This document shows, one piece after another, positions 26,353 to 35,708 of a stretch of 64,000 nt of DNA (its first letter is position 1; the number at the start of each line of letters is the position of its first letter). Origin of the DNA: an uncultured Psychroserpens sp. (GTDB lineage: Bacteria; Bacteroidota; Bacteroidia; Flavobacteriales; Flavobacteriaceae); the NCBI GenBank assembly GCA_947489585.1, contig CANLEE010000004.1, positions 186,001 to 250,000 on the forward strand, given 5' to 3'. The position numbers and the translations under genes are program-made. Below the pieces are notes generated by a model. That model worked only from the letters and a program-made list of their open reading frames with translations, was not told the origin of the DNA and searched no databases.

Positions 26353-27441
26353 ATGACAACTAAACTTTATTTTCTATCGACACTATTACTTAGTGCTTCA
26401 TTCACATTGTTTTCTCAAAACATATCTTTTGAAGATTATAATCCAACATCAACTCTTGTTGTTCCTGGAAAAGTAATTAAGAAGGCTAAGTTTCCTTTTA
26501 TTGATGTTCATGGACATCAATATCAAATGCCAACTCAAAATTTAGCACCAGTAATTGCGGCCATGGATACCTTAAATATGGGAATCATGGTCAACTTAAG
26601 TGGTAGAACAGGTGATGACCTTATAAAATCTGTTGCTAATATTGAAAAGAACTTTCCAAACCGATTCGTTGTATTTTGTAATATCAATTTTGAAGGTGCT
26701 GGTGAAAAAGGTTGGGTTGAAGAAAAAGTAGCTCAATTAAAGGAAGATGTGAAAAATGGTGCTCGAGGTTTAAAAGTCTATAAAAGCTTGGGTTTAAGAA
26801 ATAAAGATACAGATGGAAAACGTTTGGCTATTGATGATCCTAGATTAAATCCTATTTGGAGAACTTGTGGTGAACTCGGAATACCAGTGTTAATTCACGC
26901 AGCAGATCCAAAACCGTTTTGGGATGAATTTGATGGTGATAATGAGCGTTGGCTCGAATTGAAAACACGTCCACGACGTAAGCGTGATGCTAATAATCCT
27001 GCGCCTTGGGAACAAATTATACAAGAGCAGCATAATATGTTCAAAGCACATCCAAATACTACATTTATTAATGCACATATGGGATGGTTTGCCAATGATT
27101 TAGGAAAACTAGGCACGCTCTTAGATGAGATGCCAAATATGAATGTTGGTATAGGTGCTATTATTGCAGAATTAGGACGTCAACCTCGTTTTGCTAAAGC
27201 CTTTTTTATAAAGTATCAAGATCGTATTCTCTTCGGAAAAGATAGCTGGAAGCCTAATGAGTTTCCTACTTATTTTAGAGTTTTAGAAAGTGCCGATGAA
27301 TACTTTCCATACCACAAAAAATACCATGCTTTTTGGCCAATGTATGGTTTAGATTTACCTGATGATATTCTTAAGAAAGTATACTACAAAAATGCTTTGC
27401 GTATTGTTCCTGGTTTAGATAGAAGTAAATTTCCAGATTAA
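26353..27441 (+). CDS. Secreted amidohydrolase (amidohydrolase 2 family)
   Basis: A 362-residue protein with signal peptide (to ~SFTLFSQN). The TIM-barrel metal site of PF04909-type amidohydrolases is present: FIDVHGHQYQ (HxH), VLIHAADP (His), FINAHMGW (His) and ILFGKDSW (Asp). These enzymes hydrolyse or decarboxylate carboxylated ring or lactone substrates; the substrate cannot be inferred. Export to the periplasm is unusual for the family but consistent with the signal sequence. Its stop directly abuts that of the carboxyltransferase gene. Confidence 0.85.
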   Translation: MTTKLYFLSTLLLSASFTLFSQNISFEDYNPTSTLVVPGKVIKKAKFPFIDVHGHQYQMPTQNLAPVIAAMDTLNMGIMVNLSGRTGDDLIKSVANIEKNFPNRFVVFCNINFEGAGEKGWVEEKVAQLKEDVKNGARGLKVYKSLGLRNKDTDGKRLAIDDPRLNPIWRTCGELGIPVLIHAADPKPFWDEFDGDNERWLELKTRPRRKRDANNPAPWEQIIQEQHNMFKAHPNTTFINAHMGWFANDLGKLGTLLDEMPNMNVGIGAIIAELGRQPRFAKAFFIKYQDRILFGKDSWKPNEFPTYFRVLESADEYFPYHKKYHAFWPMYGLDLPDDILKKVYYKNALRIVPGLDRSKFPD

Positions 27442-28983
27442 TTATAACGGGATATTTCCATGCTTACGCTTAGGCCTATCAACATCTTTGTCTTCTAGCA
27501 TTGCAAAAGCTTTGATAAGCTTCCGTCTTGTGTTTTTTGGAAGAATTACTTCATCCACAAAACCGCGTTCTGCAGCACTATATGGGTTTGCAAAAAGCTC
27601 GGCGTATTCAGCTTCTTTTTCTTTCCATTTAGCATCTTTATCTTCTGCTGAATTAATGTCTTTCTTAAAGATGATTTCCGCTGCACCTTTAGCACCCATA
27701 ACTGCAATTTCGGCACTTGGCCATGCAAAGTTCATATCGCTACCAATATGTTTTGAGTTCATGACATCGTAAGCACCACCATAAGCTTTACGAGTAATGA
27801 CTGTCACTCTAGGAACTGTAGCTTCACTAAAGGCATACAGTAATTTTGCACCATGAACGATGATGCCATTCCATTCTTGATCTGTTCCTGGTAAAAAGCC
27901 TGGAACATCTTCCAATACTAATAATGGGATATTAAAACAATCGCAAAAACGCACAAAACGTGCCGCTTTCTTTGAACTATTTACATCTAATACGCCTGCT
28001 AAGTACATAGGTTGATTAGCAACAATACCAACACTTCGTCCACCCAAACGTGCAAAACCTACAATAATATTTTCTGCATGATCTTTATGAATTTCATAAA
28101 ATGAATCTTCATCAATAATACCACTAATCACCTCATGCATATCATAAGGTTTATTGGCGTTGTCTGGAACAATTGATGATAAACTGTCTCTCACTTCGTT
28201 TCCAAGCTCGTAAGGAAGTAGAGTAGGAGCTTTTGTATTATTTTGTGGCAAATAGCTCAATAAGGTTTTTACGTCTTCTAAGCATTCAATATCGTTAGAT
28301 GATGTTTTATGTGCGACACCAGATCTAGTTGAGTGTGTACTTGCGCCACCAAGTTCTTCACTAGTGACTTCCTCATTTGTTACTGTTTTAACCACATTTG
28401 GCCCAGTGACAAACATATAACTAGTATCTTCAACCATAATAGTAAAATCGGTCATGGCAGGAGAATACACTGCGCCTCCAGCACAAGGTCCCATGATTGC
28501 AGATATCTGCGGAATTACACCAGATGCTTGAACATTGCGATAAAATATATCTGCATAACCACCAAGTGAGCGAACACCTTCTTGAATTCTTGCACCACCA
28601 GAATCGTTTAATCCAATAACAGGAGCTCCAACTTTCACAGCTAAATCCATGACCTTACAGATTTTTTCAGCATGTGTTTCAGATAAAGAGCCTCCAAAAA
28701 CTGTAAAGTCTTGAGCAAATATATAGACGAGTCTTCCATCAACCGTTCCATAGCCAGTTACTACGCCATCTCCATAGAATTTTTGATTTTCCATACCGAA
28801 ATCTTTTGTTCTATGCGTTACTAAAGCGCCAATTTCTTCAAAAGAACCTTCATCCAAAAAATATAACACGCGTTCTCTAGCGGTCAATTTTTTCTTTTGG
28901 TGTTGTTTGTCAATTCTAACTTGTCCACCTCCTAAATAGGCTTGTTGTAGTTTTTCGTTGAGGGTTTTTATTTTTGAATCCAT
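27442..28983 (-). CDS. Acyl-CoA carboxylase carboxyltransferase (beta) subunit
   Basis: A 513-residue carboxyltransferase of the propionyl/acetyl-CoA carboxylase beta type. [76 protein letters not shown] (first oxyanion hole), [17 protein letters not shown] and [16 protein letters not shown] (second) are diagnostic. It transfers CO2 from carboxybiotin to the acyl-CoA. With the two downstream-listed subunits it forms a three-protein complex; propionyl-CoA to methylmalonyl-CoA is the likeliest use. It lies after a repeat-bearing spacer from the biotin carboxylase gene. Confidence 0.93.
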   Translation of the reverse strand: MDSKIKTLNEKLQQAYLGGGQVRIDKQHQKKKLTARERVLYFLDEGSFEEIGALVTHRTKDFGMENQKFYGDGVVTGYGTVDGRLVYIFAQDFTVFGGSLSETHAEKICKVMDLAVKVGAPVIGLNDSGGARIQEGVRSLGGYADIFYRNVQASGVIPQISAIMGPCAGGAVYSPAMTDFTIMVEDTSYMFVTGPNVVKTVTNEEVTSEELGGASTHSTRSGVAHKTSSNDIECLEDVKTLLSYLPQNNTKAPTLLPYELGNEVRDSLSSIVPDNANKPYDMHEVISGIIDEDSFYEIHKDHAENIIVGFARLGGRSVGIVANQPMYLAGVLDVNSSKKAARFVRFCDCFNIPLLVLEDVPGFLPGTDQEWNGIIVHGAKLLYAFSEATVPRVTVITRKAYGGAYDVMNSKHIGSDMNFAWPSAEIAVMGAKGAAEIIFKKDINSAEDKDAKWKEKEAEYAELFANPYSAAERGFVDEVILPKNTRRKLIKAFAMLEDKDVDRPKRKHGNIPL

Positions 28984-28997
28984 AAGTTTTTCAAATT

Positions 28998-29066
28998 TGT
29001 CATTCTGAATTTGATTCAGACATTATTTTTATAATTGCTTTCTGCATCAGGTATAGAATGGCAGTA
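28998..29066. repeat. Palindromic repeat of the flavobacterial GTCATTCTGAATTT type
   Basis: CTGAAT-ttg-ATTCAG (29005-29019), flanked by TGTC (28998-29001) and GACA (29019-29022), is a perfect inverted repeat. A degenerate companion, TTTCTGCATCAGG...AGAATGGCAG, follows at ~29039-29066. The type is frequent between genes in Flavobacteriia genomes (from memory). It separates the carboxyltransferase and biotin carboxylase genes. Confidence 0.6.
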
Positions 29067-29079
29067 TATAAATTTAAGT

Positions 29080-30519
29080 TTAGTTAGGTATGCGTAAAAG
29101 TTTTTGTTCTTCCAAATAGCGCTGTAATGCTATAAGTGCTGCAATTTTTGCTTCCGTTTTTTGCTGTTCTTTTAAATTTTCAGGAGCATAATAGCGTTTC
29201 ACAAAGTGTGTGTCAAAATTTCCACTTCGGAAAGCCTCATGTTCACAGACATAAGTTCCAAATGGTAAGGTTGTTTGAATGCCTTCAATATGGTAATCTT
29301 TAATAGCTTTCAACATCAATGATATCGCTTCATCTCGACTATCTCCGTAAGTAATTAACTTTGAAATCATTGGATCATAGTAGATAGGAATCTCCATCCC
29401 TTCTTCAAAGCCATTATCTACTCTAATACCTTTTCCTTGAGGTAATTTGTAAGTTTCTAATGTACCTACACTTGGTAAGAAATCATTCAATGGGTCTTCT
29501 GCATAAACACGTAATTCTAAAGCATGACCATGAATTTTTATATCGTCTTGCGTGTATGGTAACACTTCTCCACGAGCGACTCTAATTTGAAGTTCAACCA
29601 AATCAGTATTCGTTATGATTTCTGATACTGGGTGTTCTACCTGTAGACGTGTATTCATCTCTAGAAAATAGAAATTGTGTTCATCATCTAGTAAAAATTC
29701 TACGGTTCCAGCACCAACATAATCACAAGCTTTAGCAACTCTAACAGCAGCGTCTCCCATTTGGACACGACGTTCTGGAGTTAGAACACTAGAAGGCGCT
29801 TCTTCAACAACTTTTTGATGACGACGTTGAATACTACATTCGCGTTCAAACAAGTGAATTATATTTCCATGAGTATCAGCCATCACTTGTATTTCAATAT
29901 GACGAGGTGATGTGACGTATTTCTCAATAAAAACAGAGCCATCTCCAAAGGCATTAACGGCTTCGCTAATTGCACGATCCATTTGCGATTCAAACTCAGA
30001 TTCATTTTCAACTATACGCATCCCTTTTCCGCCACCACCTGCTGAGGCTTTAATAAGAATTGGAAAGCCAATGTCTTTAGCAATTTTTTTAGCTTCAGGA
30101 ATATCTGTTATGGCTTCATCTGTTCCAGGAACCATTGGAATATCATAAGCTTTAACAGCTTCTTTTGCTGCTAGTTTGCTTCCCATGATTCGGATGGCAT
30201 GTGATTTTGGACCAATAAATATGATATTATTGGTTTCACATAATTCGGCAAAATCTGCGTTCTCACTTAAGAATCCATATCCTGGGTGAATAGCATCTAC
30301 ATTTAAGCGTTTAGCGACTTCTATAATTCTGTCACCTAATAGATAGGATTGATTAGAAGGAGCTTCTCCAATGAGAACCGCTTCGTCTGCATATTTAACA
30401 TGTGGCGAATGGCGATCTATGGTCGAATAAACAGCAACAGTTTTGATTCCCATTTTTTTTGCTGTTCGCATAACGCGAATGGCAATTTCTCCTCGGTTTG
30501 CTACTAGTACTTTTTTCAT
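29080..30519 (-). CDS. Biotin carboxylase subunit of an acyl-CoA carboxylase
   Basis: 479 residues from ATG 30519; an upstream TTG (30534) would overlap the preceding gene. It opens MKKVLVANRGEIAIRVMRTAKKMG, then IHPGYGFLSENADFA, ASAGGGGKGMRIV (ATP-grasp Gly-rich loop), MADTHGNIIHLFERECSIQRR and EMNTRLQVEHPVSE, all biotin carboxylase signatures. It carboxylates the biotin on the carrier subunit with ATP and bicarbonate. The ATG starts 1 base after the stop of the biotin carrier gene, so the two are coupled. Confidence 0.94.
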   Translation of the reverse strand: MKKVLVANRGEIAIRVMRTAKKMGIKTVAVYSTIDRHSPHVKYADEAVLIGEAPSNQSYLLGDRIIEVAKRLNVDAIHPGYGFLSENADFAELCETNNIIFIGPKSHAIRIMGSKLAAKEAVKAYDIPMVPGTDEAITDIPEAKKIAKDIGFPILIKASAGGGGKGMRIVENESEFESQMDRAISEAVNAFGDGSVFIEKYVTSPRHIEIQVMADTHGNIIHLFERECSIQRRHQKVVEEAPSSVLTPERRVQMGDAAVRVAKACDYVGAGTVEFLLDDEHNFYFLEMNTRLQVEHPVSEIITNTDLVELQIRVARGEVLPYTQDDIKIHGHALELRVYAEDPLNDFLPSVGTLETYKLPQGKGIRVDNGFEEGMEIPIYYDPMISKLITYGDSRDEAISLMLKAIKDYHIEGIQTTLPFGTYVCEHEAFRSGNFDTHFVKRYYAPENLKEQQKTEAKIAALIALQRYLEEQKLLRIPN

Positions 30520-30520
30520 T

Positions 30521-31006
30521 TTATTGGAATTCAATTAGCAGTTGATTTTTGTCTACAGCATCTCCTTTTTCTACAGAAATTGATTTTATAATACCAGCTC
30601 TTGGAGAGGTTAATACGTTTTCCATTTTCATGGCTTCGAGAATTAATAGCGTATCATTTTCACTGACTTCTTGGCCAATTTCTACATTGATTTCTAAAAT
30701 TAATCCTGGCATAGGAGCCTTGATATCATTCACTAATTTTGAACTTCCAATTTCAAATCCCATATCTTTTATTAAATCGTCTAACTCATTAAAAATATTT
30801 ATGTTATAGCTATTATTGTTAACTTTTACTTGAAATGATTTGTTTTTGAAATCTGAAGTAATTATTTCTGCTTTAAAAGAAGAATTATTATGTAAGACAT
30901 GATATGTATTTGCAGAAGTTTTTATACTATTGAGTTTGGAACTGTCGGTTTCTGAAATATCAAAATCGAATGATGAATTGACATTTGCTTTAAACGATTT
31001 ACGCAT
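30521..31006 (-). CDS. Biotin carboxyl carrier protein
   Basis: A 161-residue carrier. The C-terminal ~70 residues form a biotinyl domain with KAPMPGLILEINVEIGQEV, LILEAMKMENVL (biotin on Lys127, within AMKM) and SISVEKGDAVDKNQLLIEF. The N-terminal ~90 residues are a non-standard linker or docking region rich in Asn/Ser and beta-strand-prone (KSFQVKVNNNSYNINIF), probably contacting the carboxylase as in other separate biotin carriers. It is the first gene of the carboxylase group on this strand. Confidence 0.9.
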   Translation of the reverse strand: MRKSFKANVNSSFDFDISETDSSKLNSIKTSANTYHVLHNNSSFKAEIITSDFKNKSFQVKVNNNSYNINIFNELDDLIKDMGFEIGSSKLVNDIKAPMPGLILEINVEIGQEVSENDTLLILEAMKMENVLTSPRAGIIKSISVEKGDAVDKNQLLIEFQ

Positions 31007-31093
31007 TGAGATGTATTTTTAATTTGCCGTAAAGATAGCGAATTATAACGTTTTCGTAAAGACGTATTAACAGATCTGTATAACTTAATTGCT

Positions 31094-31777
31094 TTAAGTA
31101 TCTTCTGGTTTAAAATGCGAGTTTTCCTGATGTTTTTTAATGGCTTTATGAGATAGAATGATGCCAAGAATGAGCGATATAAAAGCGCCTGTCCAAATAC
31201 CAGGAATAAAATCAATAAATAAGAAGAAATCATAAAATCCATGGAAAGTCACAGCAAGAAGAAGTCCTAAAAGGTTTAGTTTTATTCTATTATTTGAAAA
31301 TTTTGCTTTGCCCATAAAATAGCCCATTAATATTCCAAAGGTTGCATGAGCGGGAACAGCTGTAAATGCTCTTAAAATACCAGTAATGTAGCCGCCTTCT
31401 AAGACATAAAGTATATTTTCAGTTGCGGCAAAACCCATAGAAACCATAACGGCATACATGATACCATCAAAAGGTTCGTCAAATGCTTTTTTTGGTTGTG
31501 CAAAAAAGCGAACAATAATGTATTTACTAAATTCTTCAGTTAAACCAACTACTAAAAATGCCTTTACAAATTGTTGAGGTACACTAAATTTGTCCTTTAG
31601 AGGTAATACAATATCTAATCCTAGATAAATAATCGTTGTGATAATAATACTTCCAACGGCTCCTAAAAGGAAGCACGCTAATAATAAACCCTTGGGTTCT
31701 TTGTCATATTTGTCTTTAAAATAAACGTAAAGTATAATAATGAAAATAGGGGCAATCGCTAGAAGTAATAATTCCAT
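31094..31777 (-). CDS. PrsW-type intramembrane metalloprotease
   Basis: A 227-residue polytopic protein with about seven membrane segments. GLTEEFSKYIIVRFF (Glu-Glu motif), FDGIMYAVMVSMGFAATENILYVLEG (EN motif in next helix), PAHATFGILMGYFMG (His) and VTFHGFYDFFLFI (His) are the PrsW/CPBP-like conserved sites, forming a metal or glutamate active site in the membrane. In Bacillus, PrsW performs site-1 cleavage of an anti-sigma factor; the target here is unknown. It lies just downstream of the NUDIX gene on the same strand. Confidence 0.87.
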   Translation of the reverse strand: MELLLLAIAPIFIIILYVYFKDKYDKEPKGLLLACFLLGAVGSIIITTIIYLGLDIVLPLKDKFSVPQQFVKAFLVVGLTEEFSKYIIVRFFAQPKKAFDEPFDGIMYAVMVSMGFAATENILYVLEGGYITGILRAFTAVPAHATFGILMGYFMGKAKFSNNRIKLNLLGLLLAVTFHGFYDFFLFIDFIPGIWTGAFISLILGIILSHKAIKKHQENSHFKPEDT

Positions 31778-31796
31778 AAATGAAAAGTAGTAAAAA

Positions 31797-32351
31797 TTAT
31801 ACAGTAATTTTATTTTTAATTGTCTCCATTACAAATTTATAATACGCTCTGTTACTCGCTACAAAATGCATATTGATTTCAGAATCTTTTAATAATTTAT
31901 AAAACTGTGCTATGGATACAAATTTTAGGGCTTCTACCTCATCTTTTTGAGGTGTCAAGTCTTCAATATTGATATTGATTTCAGCGATAAATGTATTGTG
32001 AAATTCGTTGTCAATAATACCATTTGGATAAGACTGAAAACACTCAAACACTCCAATTTTAATAAGTTGTTCTTCGGAAATGGTTATTCCAATTTCTTCT
32101 TTAGCCTCTCTAACAGCGGCTTGTTCTGATGTTTCTCCGGCATCAATATGCCCAGCGACTGAGACGTCCCAAAGCAATGGACATATAGGTTTCGACGCTG
32201 CACGTTGTTGGAGTAAGATGTTACCTTCTAAAGTATAAAGCCAAAGATGTGCCGTGTTGTGCAAATGCCCTTTTGTGTGTATTTCAGATTTTGGTGCTGA
32301 AATTCCAGTTGGTTTGCCATGTTTGTTTACAATGTCGATGTAGTCTTCCAA
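31797..32351 (-). CDS. NUDIX hydrolase, isopentenyl-diphosphate isomerase-like subgroup
   Basis: A 184-residue NUDIX protein. The box GHIDAGETSEQAAVREAKEE (from residue 67) fits GX5EX7REUXEEXGU. The start (DIVNKHGKPTGISAPKSEIHTKGHLHNTAHLWLY) matches the IPP-isomerase-like NUDIX branch (YfcD type), which hydrolyses nucleoside or other diphosphates, and lacks the Cys/Glu pair required for true isomerase activity as far as can be seen. Translation seems to start at TTG (32351), 8 bases from the upstream stop. Confidence 0.85.
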   Translation of the reverse strand: MEDYIDIVNKHGKPTGISAPKSEIHTKGHLHNTAHLWLYTLEGNILLQQRAASKPICPLLWDVSVAGHIDAGETSEQAAVREAKEEIGITISEEQLIKIGVFECFQSYPNGIIDNEFHNTFIAEININIEDLTPQKDEVEALKFVSIAQFYKLLKDSEINMHFVASNRAYYKFVMETIKNKITV

Positions 32352-32359
32352 TTTCCGAT

Positions 32360-33517
32360 TTAAAGTACAGATGTTATACAGTTGATTAAGGTCTCAAAGT
32401 CTTTTTTTGTATTATATAAATGACAAGAAATACGAATAAATTGCCCTCTAAAGGATACAAATATATTTTTTTCTTGCAATGCAGTTTTAAGTCGCTTTAT
32501 GTCTAAATTTTCTGGAAGTTTAACGCCAAATAAATGATGTGTTCTATAATCTGAATGTTCAATTTGACAACCTAAAGCAGAGAGTTGTTGTGTTGCTTCA
32601 TAGGAAATAGAACGACAATAATCTTGTATACCTTTAGGTGTCCAATTAATCACTTGTTTTAAGGCCTCAATTTGCATTTTTACGTAGATGAAACTCCCAC
32701 TTTCACCAACCATATATCGATTTGCTAGTGGTTTGTATTGGGATTGATAGTTGGTTAAACCTGAGAAGTCTTCACTGTGTAATCGGTTTGCCCAATTATT
32801 CTCAATTGGTTCGCCATGGTCAAAATAACTCCCATAGTATGCGTAGCCACAACCATAAGGTCCAAATAGCCATTTGTATCCGGCACAAATTAAAGCGTCT
32901 GGTTGGATATCTTTTATAGAAAATGGAAATGCGCCAATCGTCTGACTTCCATCAATAATTAATAAGGCATTGTGCTGATTTGTCTTTTCTCTTATCGTTT
33001 TTAAATCGAAGATGGTACCATTGGACCAGTGAATATTACCTAAAGTGACTACAGCTGTATGATCTGTAATGGCATTTAGAATGTCTTGATTCCATTGTTG
33101 CGCATTATTGATTTTAAGATCTGGACTAGCAATCGTTCTAATGTTAGCATCAAATTTTTCTGCAAGTTTTTTCCATGCGTAAATATTACTAGGAAATTGT
33201 TCTTCAACAACTAGAATTTCATCATTTGGATTCAGTTTGATGTTATTTGTTACTGTAGCCATTCCGTAGGAAACAGATGCAATACTTGCTACACGTTCTG
33301 GTTCATCTGTATGAATAAGTTTAGCAAAGAGTGATTTAAGTTCTGTAACTGGATTAAAAAAATCAGATGTAGGAATGGTGTACGGTTTACTTTTTTGAAG
33401 TACAGCATCAAGGCCAGCTTGTTCAATAGCTTTAAAAGAAGGAGAGAGGCTAGCTATATTTAGATAGGTAATGTCTTCAGGAATAGAAAATAGATGCTTT
33501 TGATGTTGCAAACTCAT
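32360..33517 (-). CDS. Class V aminotransferase-fold PLP enzyme
   Basis: A 385-residue fold-type I PLP protein of the class V (cysteine desulfurase-like) group. ITYLNIASLSPSFKAIEQAG, NNIKLNPNDEILVVEEQFPSN, LGNIHWSNGTIFDL, LIIDGSQTIGAFPFS (Asp for PLP), and ALICAGYKWLFGPYGCGYAY with the Schiff-base Lys are visible. No active-site Cys loop typical of desulfurases is seen, so a transaminase/lyase-like role is likely. It overlaps nothing and is 8 bases from the NUDIX start, forming a unit with it. Confidence 0.85.
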   Translation of the reverse strand: MSLQHQKHLFSIPEDITYLNIASLSPSFKAIEQAGLDAVLQKSKPYTIPTSDFFNPVTELKSLFAKLIHTDEPERVASIASVSYGMATVTNNIKLNPNDEILVVEEQFPSNIYAWKKLAEKFDANIRTIASPDLKINNAQQWNQDILNAITDHTAVVTLGNIHWSNGTIFDLKTIREKTNQHNALLIIDGSQTIGAFPFSIKDIQPDALICAGYKWLFGPYGCGYAYYGSYFDHGEPIENNWANRLHSEDFSGLTNYQSQYKPLANRYMVGESGSFIYVKMQIEALKQVINWTPKGIQDYCRSISYEATQQLSALGCQIEHSDYRTHHLFGVKLPENLDIKRLKTALQEKNIFVSFRGQFIRISCHLYNTKKDFETLINCITSVL

Positions 33518-33540
33518 ATGTTTTAGATTTAATTATGAAG

Positions 33541-33573
33541 ATAAAAAAAGACTGTCATTTTTTGACAGCCTTT
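33541..33573 (-). terminator. Intrinsic terminator of the M42 peptidase gene
   Basis: On the minus strand GGCTGTCA and TGACAGTC pair around a 5-base loop (33550-33570), then comes a run of seven T (33549 to 33543). It lies 9 bases after the peptidase stop. Confidence 0.82.
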
Positions 33574-33581
33574 CTTTATAG

Positions 33582-34670
33582 TTATTCAAAATAAGAAAAC
33601 GTTTCGCCGGCTTTAATTTTTAGTAGTGTTTCGTATATCATTTTTATGACATTCTCTACGTCATCACGATGTACCATTTCTACAGTAGTATGCATATAAC
33701 GTAATGGTAACGATATTAGAGCTGAAGCAACGCCTCCATTACTGTAAGCAAATGCATCTGTATCTGTTCCTGTAGCTCTTGATAGGGCAGAGCGTTGGAA
33801 AGGAATTTTCTTAGCCTCAGCAGTATCAGTAATTAAATCGCGTAATTTTTGTTGCACAGCAGGAGCGTATGCGACAACTGGACCTTTGCCTAATTCTAAA
33901 TGACCTTCCTTTTTCTTATCAATCATTGGCGTTGTTGTATCGTGTGTCACATCGGTAACGATAGCTACATTAGGTTTAATTGTATCGGTAATCATTTGTG
34001 CACCACGTAAACCAATTTCTTCTTGTACAGAATTGGTTACATACAACCCAAAAGGTAATTTCTTTTTATTCTCTTTAAGTAGACGAGCCACTTCGGCAAT
34101 CATAAAGCCACCCATTCTATTATCTAATGCGCGACAAACAAATTTATTTTTATTTAAGATATGGAATGTATCAGGATAGGTAATAACACAACCTACATGA
34201 ATGCCTAATTTTTCTATTTCCTCTTTAGTTGAACATCCACAATCGATAAAAATATTACTCGGTTTTGGCGGTTCTTCTTTAGCTCGATTTCTTGTGTGGA
34301 TTGCTGGCCATCCAAAAACACCTTTTACGATGCCTTTTTTAGTATGGATGTCTACAATTTTGCTAGGTGCAATTTGATGATCACTTCCTCCGTTTCTAAT
34401 CACATAAATTAATCCATTATCTGAAATATAATTGACATACCAAGAGATTTCATCGGCATGACCTTCAATAACTACTTTAAATTTTGCTTTCGGGTTTACC
34501 ACGCCAACAGCAGTTCCGTAGGTATCTGTAATAAACTCATCAACATATGGCTTTAGATAGTCCATCCAGACTTTTTGCCCATTCCATTCGTAACCCGTTG
34601 GAGCTGCATTATTAAGATATTTTTCAAGGAAATCAAGTGATTTTTTATTCAGTATACTTTTTGAAGCCAT
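33582..34670 (-). CDS. M42 family metallopeptidase (glutamyl aminopeptidase type)
   Basis: A 362-residue M42 aminopeptidase. NNAAPTGYEWNGQKVW, VIEGHADEISWYV (metal His and Asp), FVCRALDNRMGGFM (bridging Asp), TNSVQEEIGLRGAQM (catalytic Glu pair) and VTDVTHDTTTP are family signatures; the C-terminal RYMHTTVEMVHRDDVENV holds the last metal His. It cleaves acidic or neutral N-terminal residues from peptides in the cytoplasm, probably as a tetrahedral complex. It is monocistronic, with its own terminator, and divergent from the ABC transporter genes. Confidence 0.93.
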   Translation of the reverse strand: MASKSILNKKSLDFLEKYLNNAAPTGYEWNGQKVWMDYLKPYVDEFITDTYGTAVGVVNPKAKFKVVIEGHADEISWYVNYISDNGLIYVIRNGGSDHQIAPSKIVDIHTKKGIVKGVFGWPAIHTRNRAKEEPPKPSNIFIDCGCSTKEEIEKLGIHVGCVITYPDTFHILNKNKFVCRALDNRMGGFMIAEVARLLKENKKKLPFGLYVTNSVQEEIGLRGAQMITDTIKPNVAIVTDVTHDTTTPMIDKKKEGHLELGKGPVVAYAPAVQQKLRDLITDTAEAKKIPFQRSALSRATGTDTDAFAYSNGGVASALISLPLRYMHTTVEMVHRDDVENVIKMIYETLLKIKAGETFSYFE

Positions 34671-34806
34671 ATGTGTTATTATTTCAATTTCTGTAAAAAT
34701 AAAAGATTTATTCAGTATTAAAATCTTAGGCTATTAAAATTTGTAACAAAATGCAGTATTTTTACACTAATATCAACAATTGCCTAATCATCTAAATTAT
34801 TATATA

Positions 34807-35706
34807 ATGAAGCTAGTCATTACAGATTTAACAAAAACATATAAGAATGGGGTAAAAGCCATTGATAATCTAAACCTTGAAATTGGAACAGGAATGTTTG
34901 GACTACTTGGACCAAATGGAGCGGGTAAATCGTCTCTTATGCGAACCATTGCAACCTTGCAAAGCCCAGATTCTGGATCTATTACATTTGGAGATATTAA
35001 TGTTTTGGAGGATAAAATGGCGCTTAGAAAAATTTTAGGGTATTTGCCTCAAGAATTTGGTGTGTATCCAAAAATGAGCGCAAATGATTTGCTGCATTAT
35101 TTTGCAAGCTTAAAAGGTGTTACTAATAAAAAAGAACGTAATGATTTAGTAGATAAAGCGCTTGAGGTTACTAATTTAAGTAATGTGCGTAATAAAAATG
35201 TAGCAGGATATTCTGGTGGAATGAAACAACGCTTTGGGATTGCACAATTATTATTGAATAATCCTAAACTAATAATTGTAGATGAGCCTACGGCTGGTTT
35301 AGATCCAGCAGAGCGGCATCGTTTTTTAAATGTATTGCGTGAAATAGGAACGAATCATATCGTGATTTTTTCTACACATATAGTAGATGATGTCAAAGAA
35401 TTATGCACTGATATGGCTATATTAAATGGAGGTAGAATATTAGCTCAAGCGACTCCTAAACAAATGACCGAAGCTTTATCAGATAAAATTTGGATGACGA
35501 CTATTGAGCGTGACGACATTGAAGAAATGCAAGAAAGTTTTAATGTTATTTCGTCAAACTATAATGAAGACAATTTACTTAACGTTCGTGTTTTGGGAGA
35601 TGAATCTCCTGGATCAACATTCAAAAAAGTAAAACCCACACTAGAAGATGTGTATTTTACAACCTTAAGTAATGATAAATTTGTTGCTCAATCTGAAATC
35701 GTCTAA
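34807..35706 (+). CDS. ABC transporter ATP-binding protein
   Basis: 299 residues from ATG 34807 (MKLVITDLTKTYKNG); a start at 34780 would add nine non-conserved residues. Walker A GPNGAGKS, Q-loop LPQEFGVYPKMSA, signature YSGGMKQR, Walker B LIIVDEPTAGLDP and H-loop STHIVDD are complete. The ~80 C-terminal residues are an accessory domain. It powers the export-type permease that starts 2 bases after its stop. Confidence 0.94.
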   Translation: MKLVITDLTKTYKNGVKAIDNLNLEIGTGMFGLLGPNGAGKSSLMRTIATLQSPDSGSITFGDINVLEDKMALRKILGYLPQEFGVYPKMSANDLLHYFASLKGVTNKKERNDLVDKALEVTNLSNVRNKNVAGYSGGMKQRFGIAQLLLNNPKLIIVDEPTAGLDPAERHRFLNVLREIGTNHIVIFSTHIVDDVKELCTDMAILNGGRILAQATPKQMTEALSDKIWMTTIERDDIEEMQESFNVISSNYNEDNLLNVRVLGDESPGSTFKKVKPTLEDVYFTTLSNDKFVAQSEIV

Positions 35707-35708
35707 TT

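Noticed and set aside
28333..28569. A 78-codon plus-strand frame inside the carboxyltransferase gene
   Set aside because: It is antisense to a well-supported gene, has no upstream signals, and its composition is that of a complement frame.
31797..32351. True isopentenyl-diphosphate isomerase
   Set aside because: The NUDIX box is canonical for hydrolysis and the isomerase-specific Cys/Glu pair is not seen; called a NUDIX hydrolase of the related subgroup.
32360..33517. Second cysteine desulfurase
   Set aside because: The PLP Lys is present but the catalytic Cys loop is not recognisable; kept as a class V aminotransferase-like enzyme.
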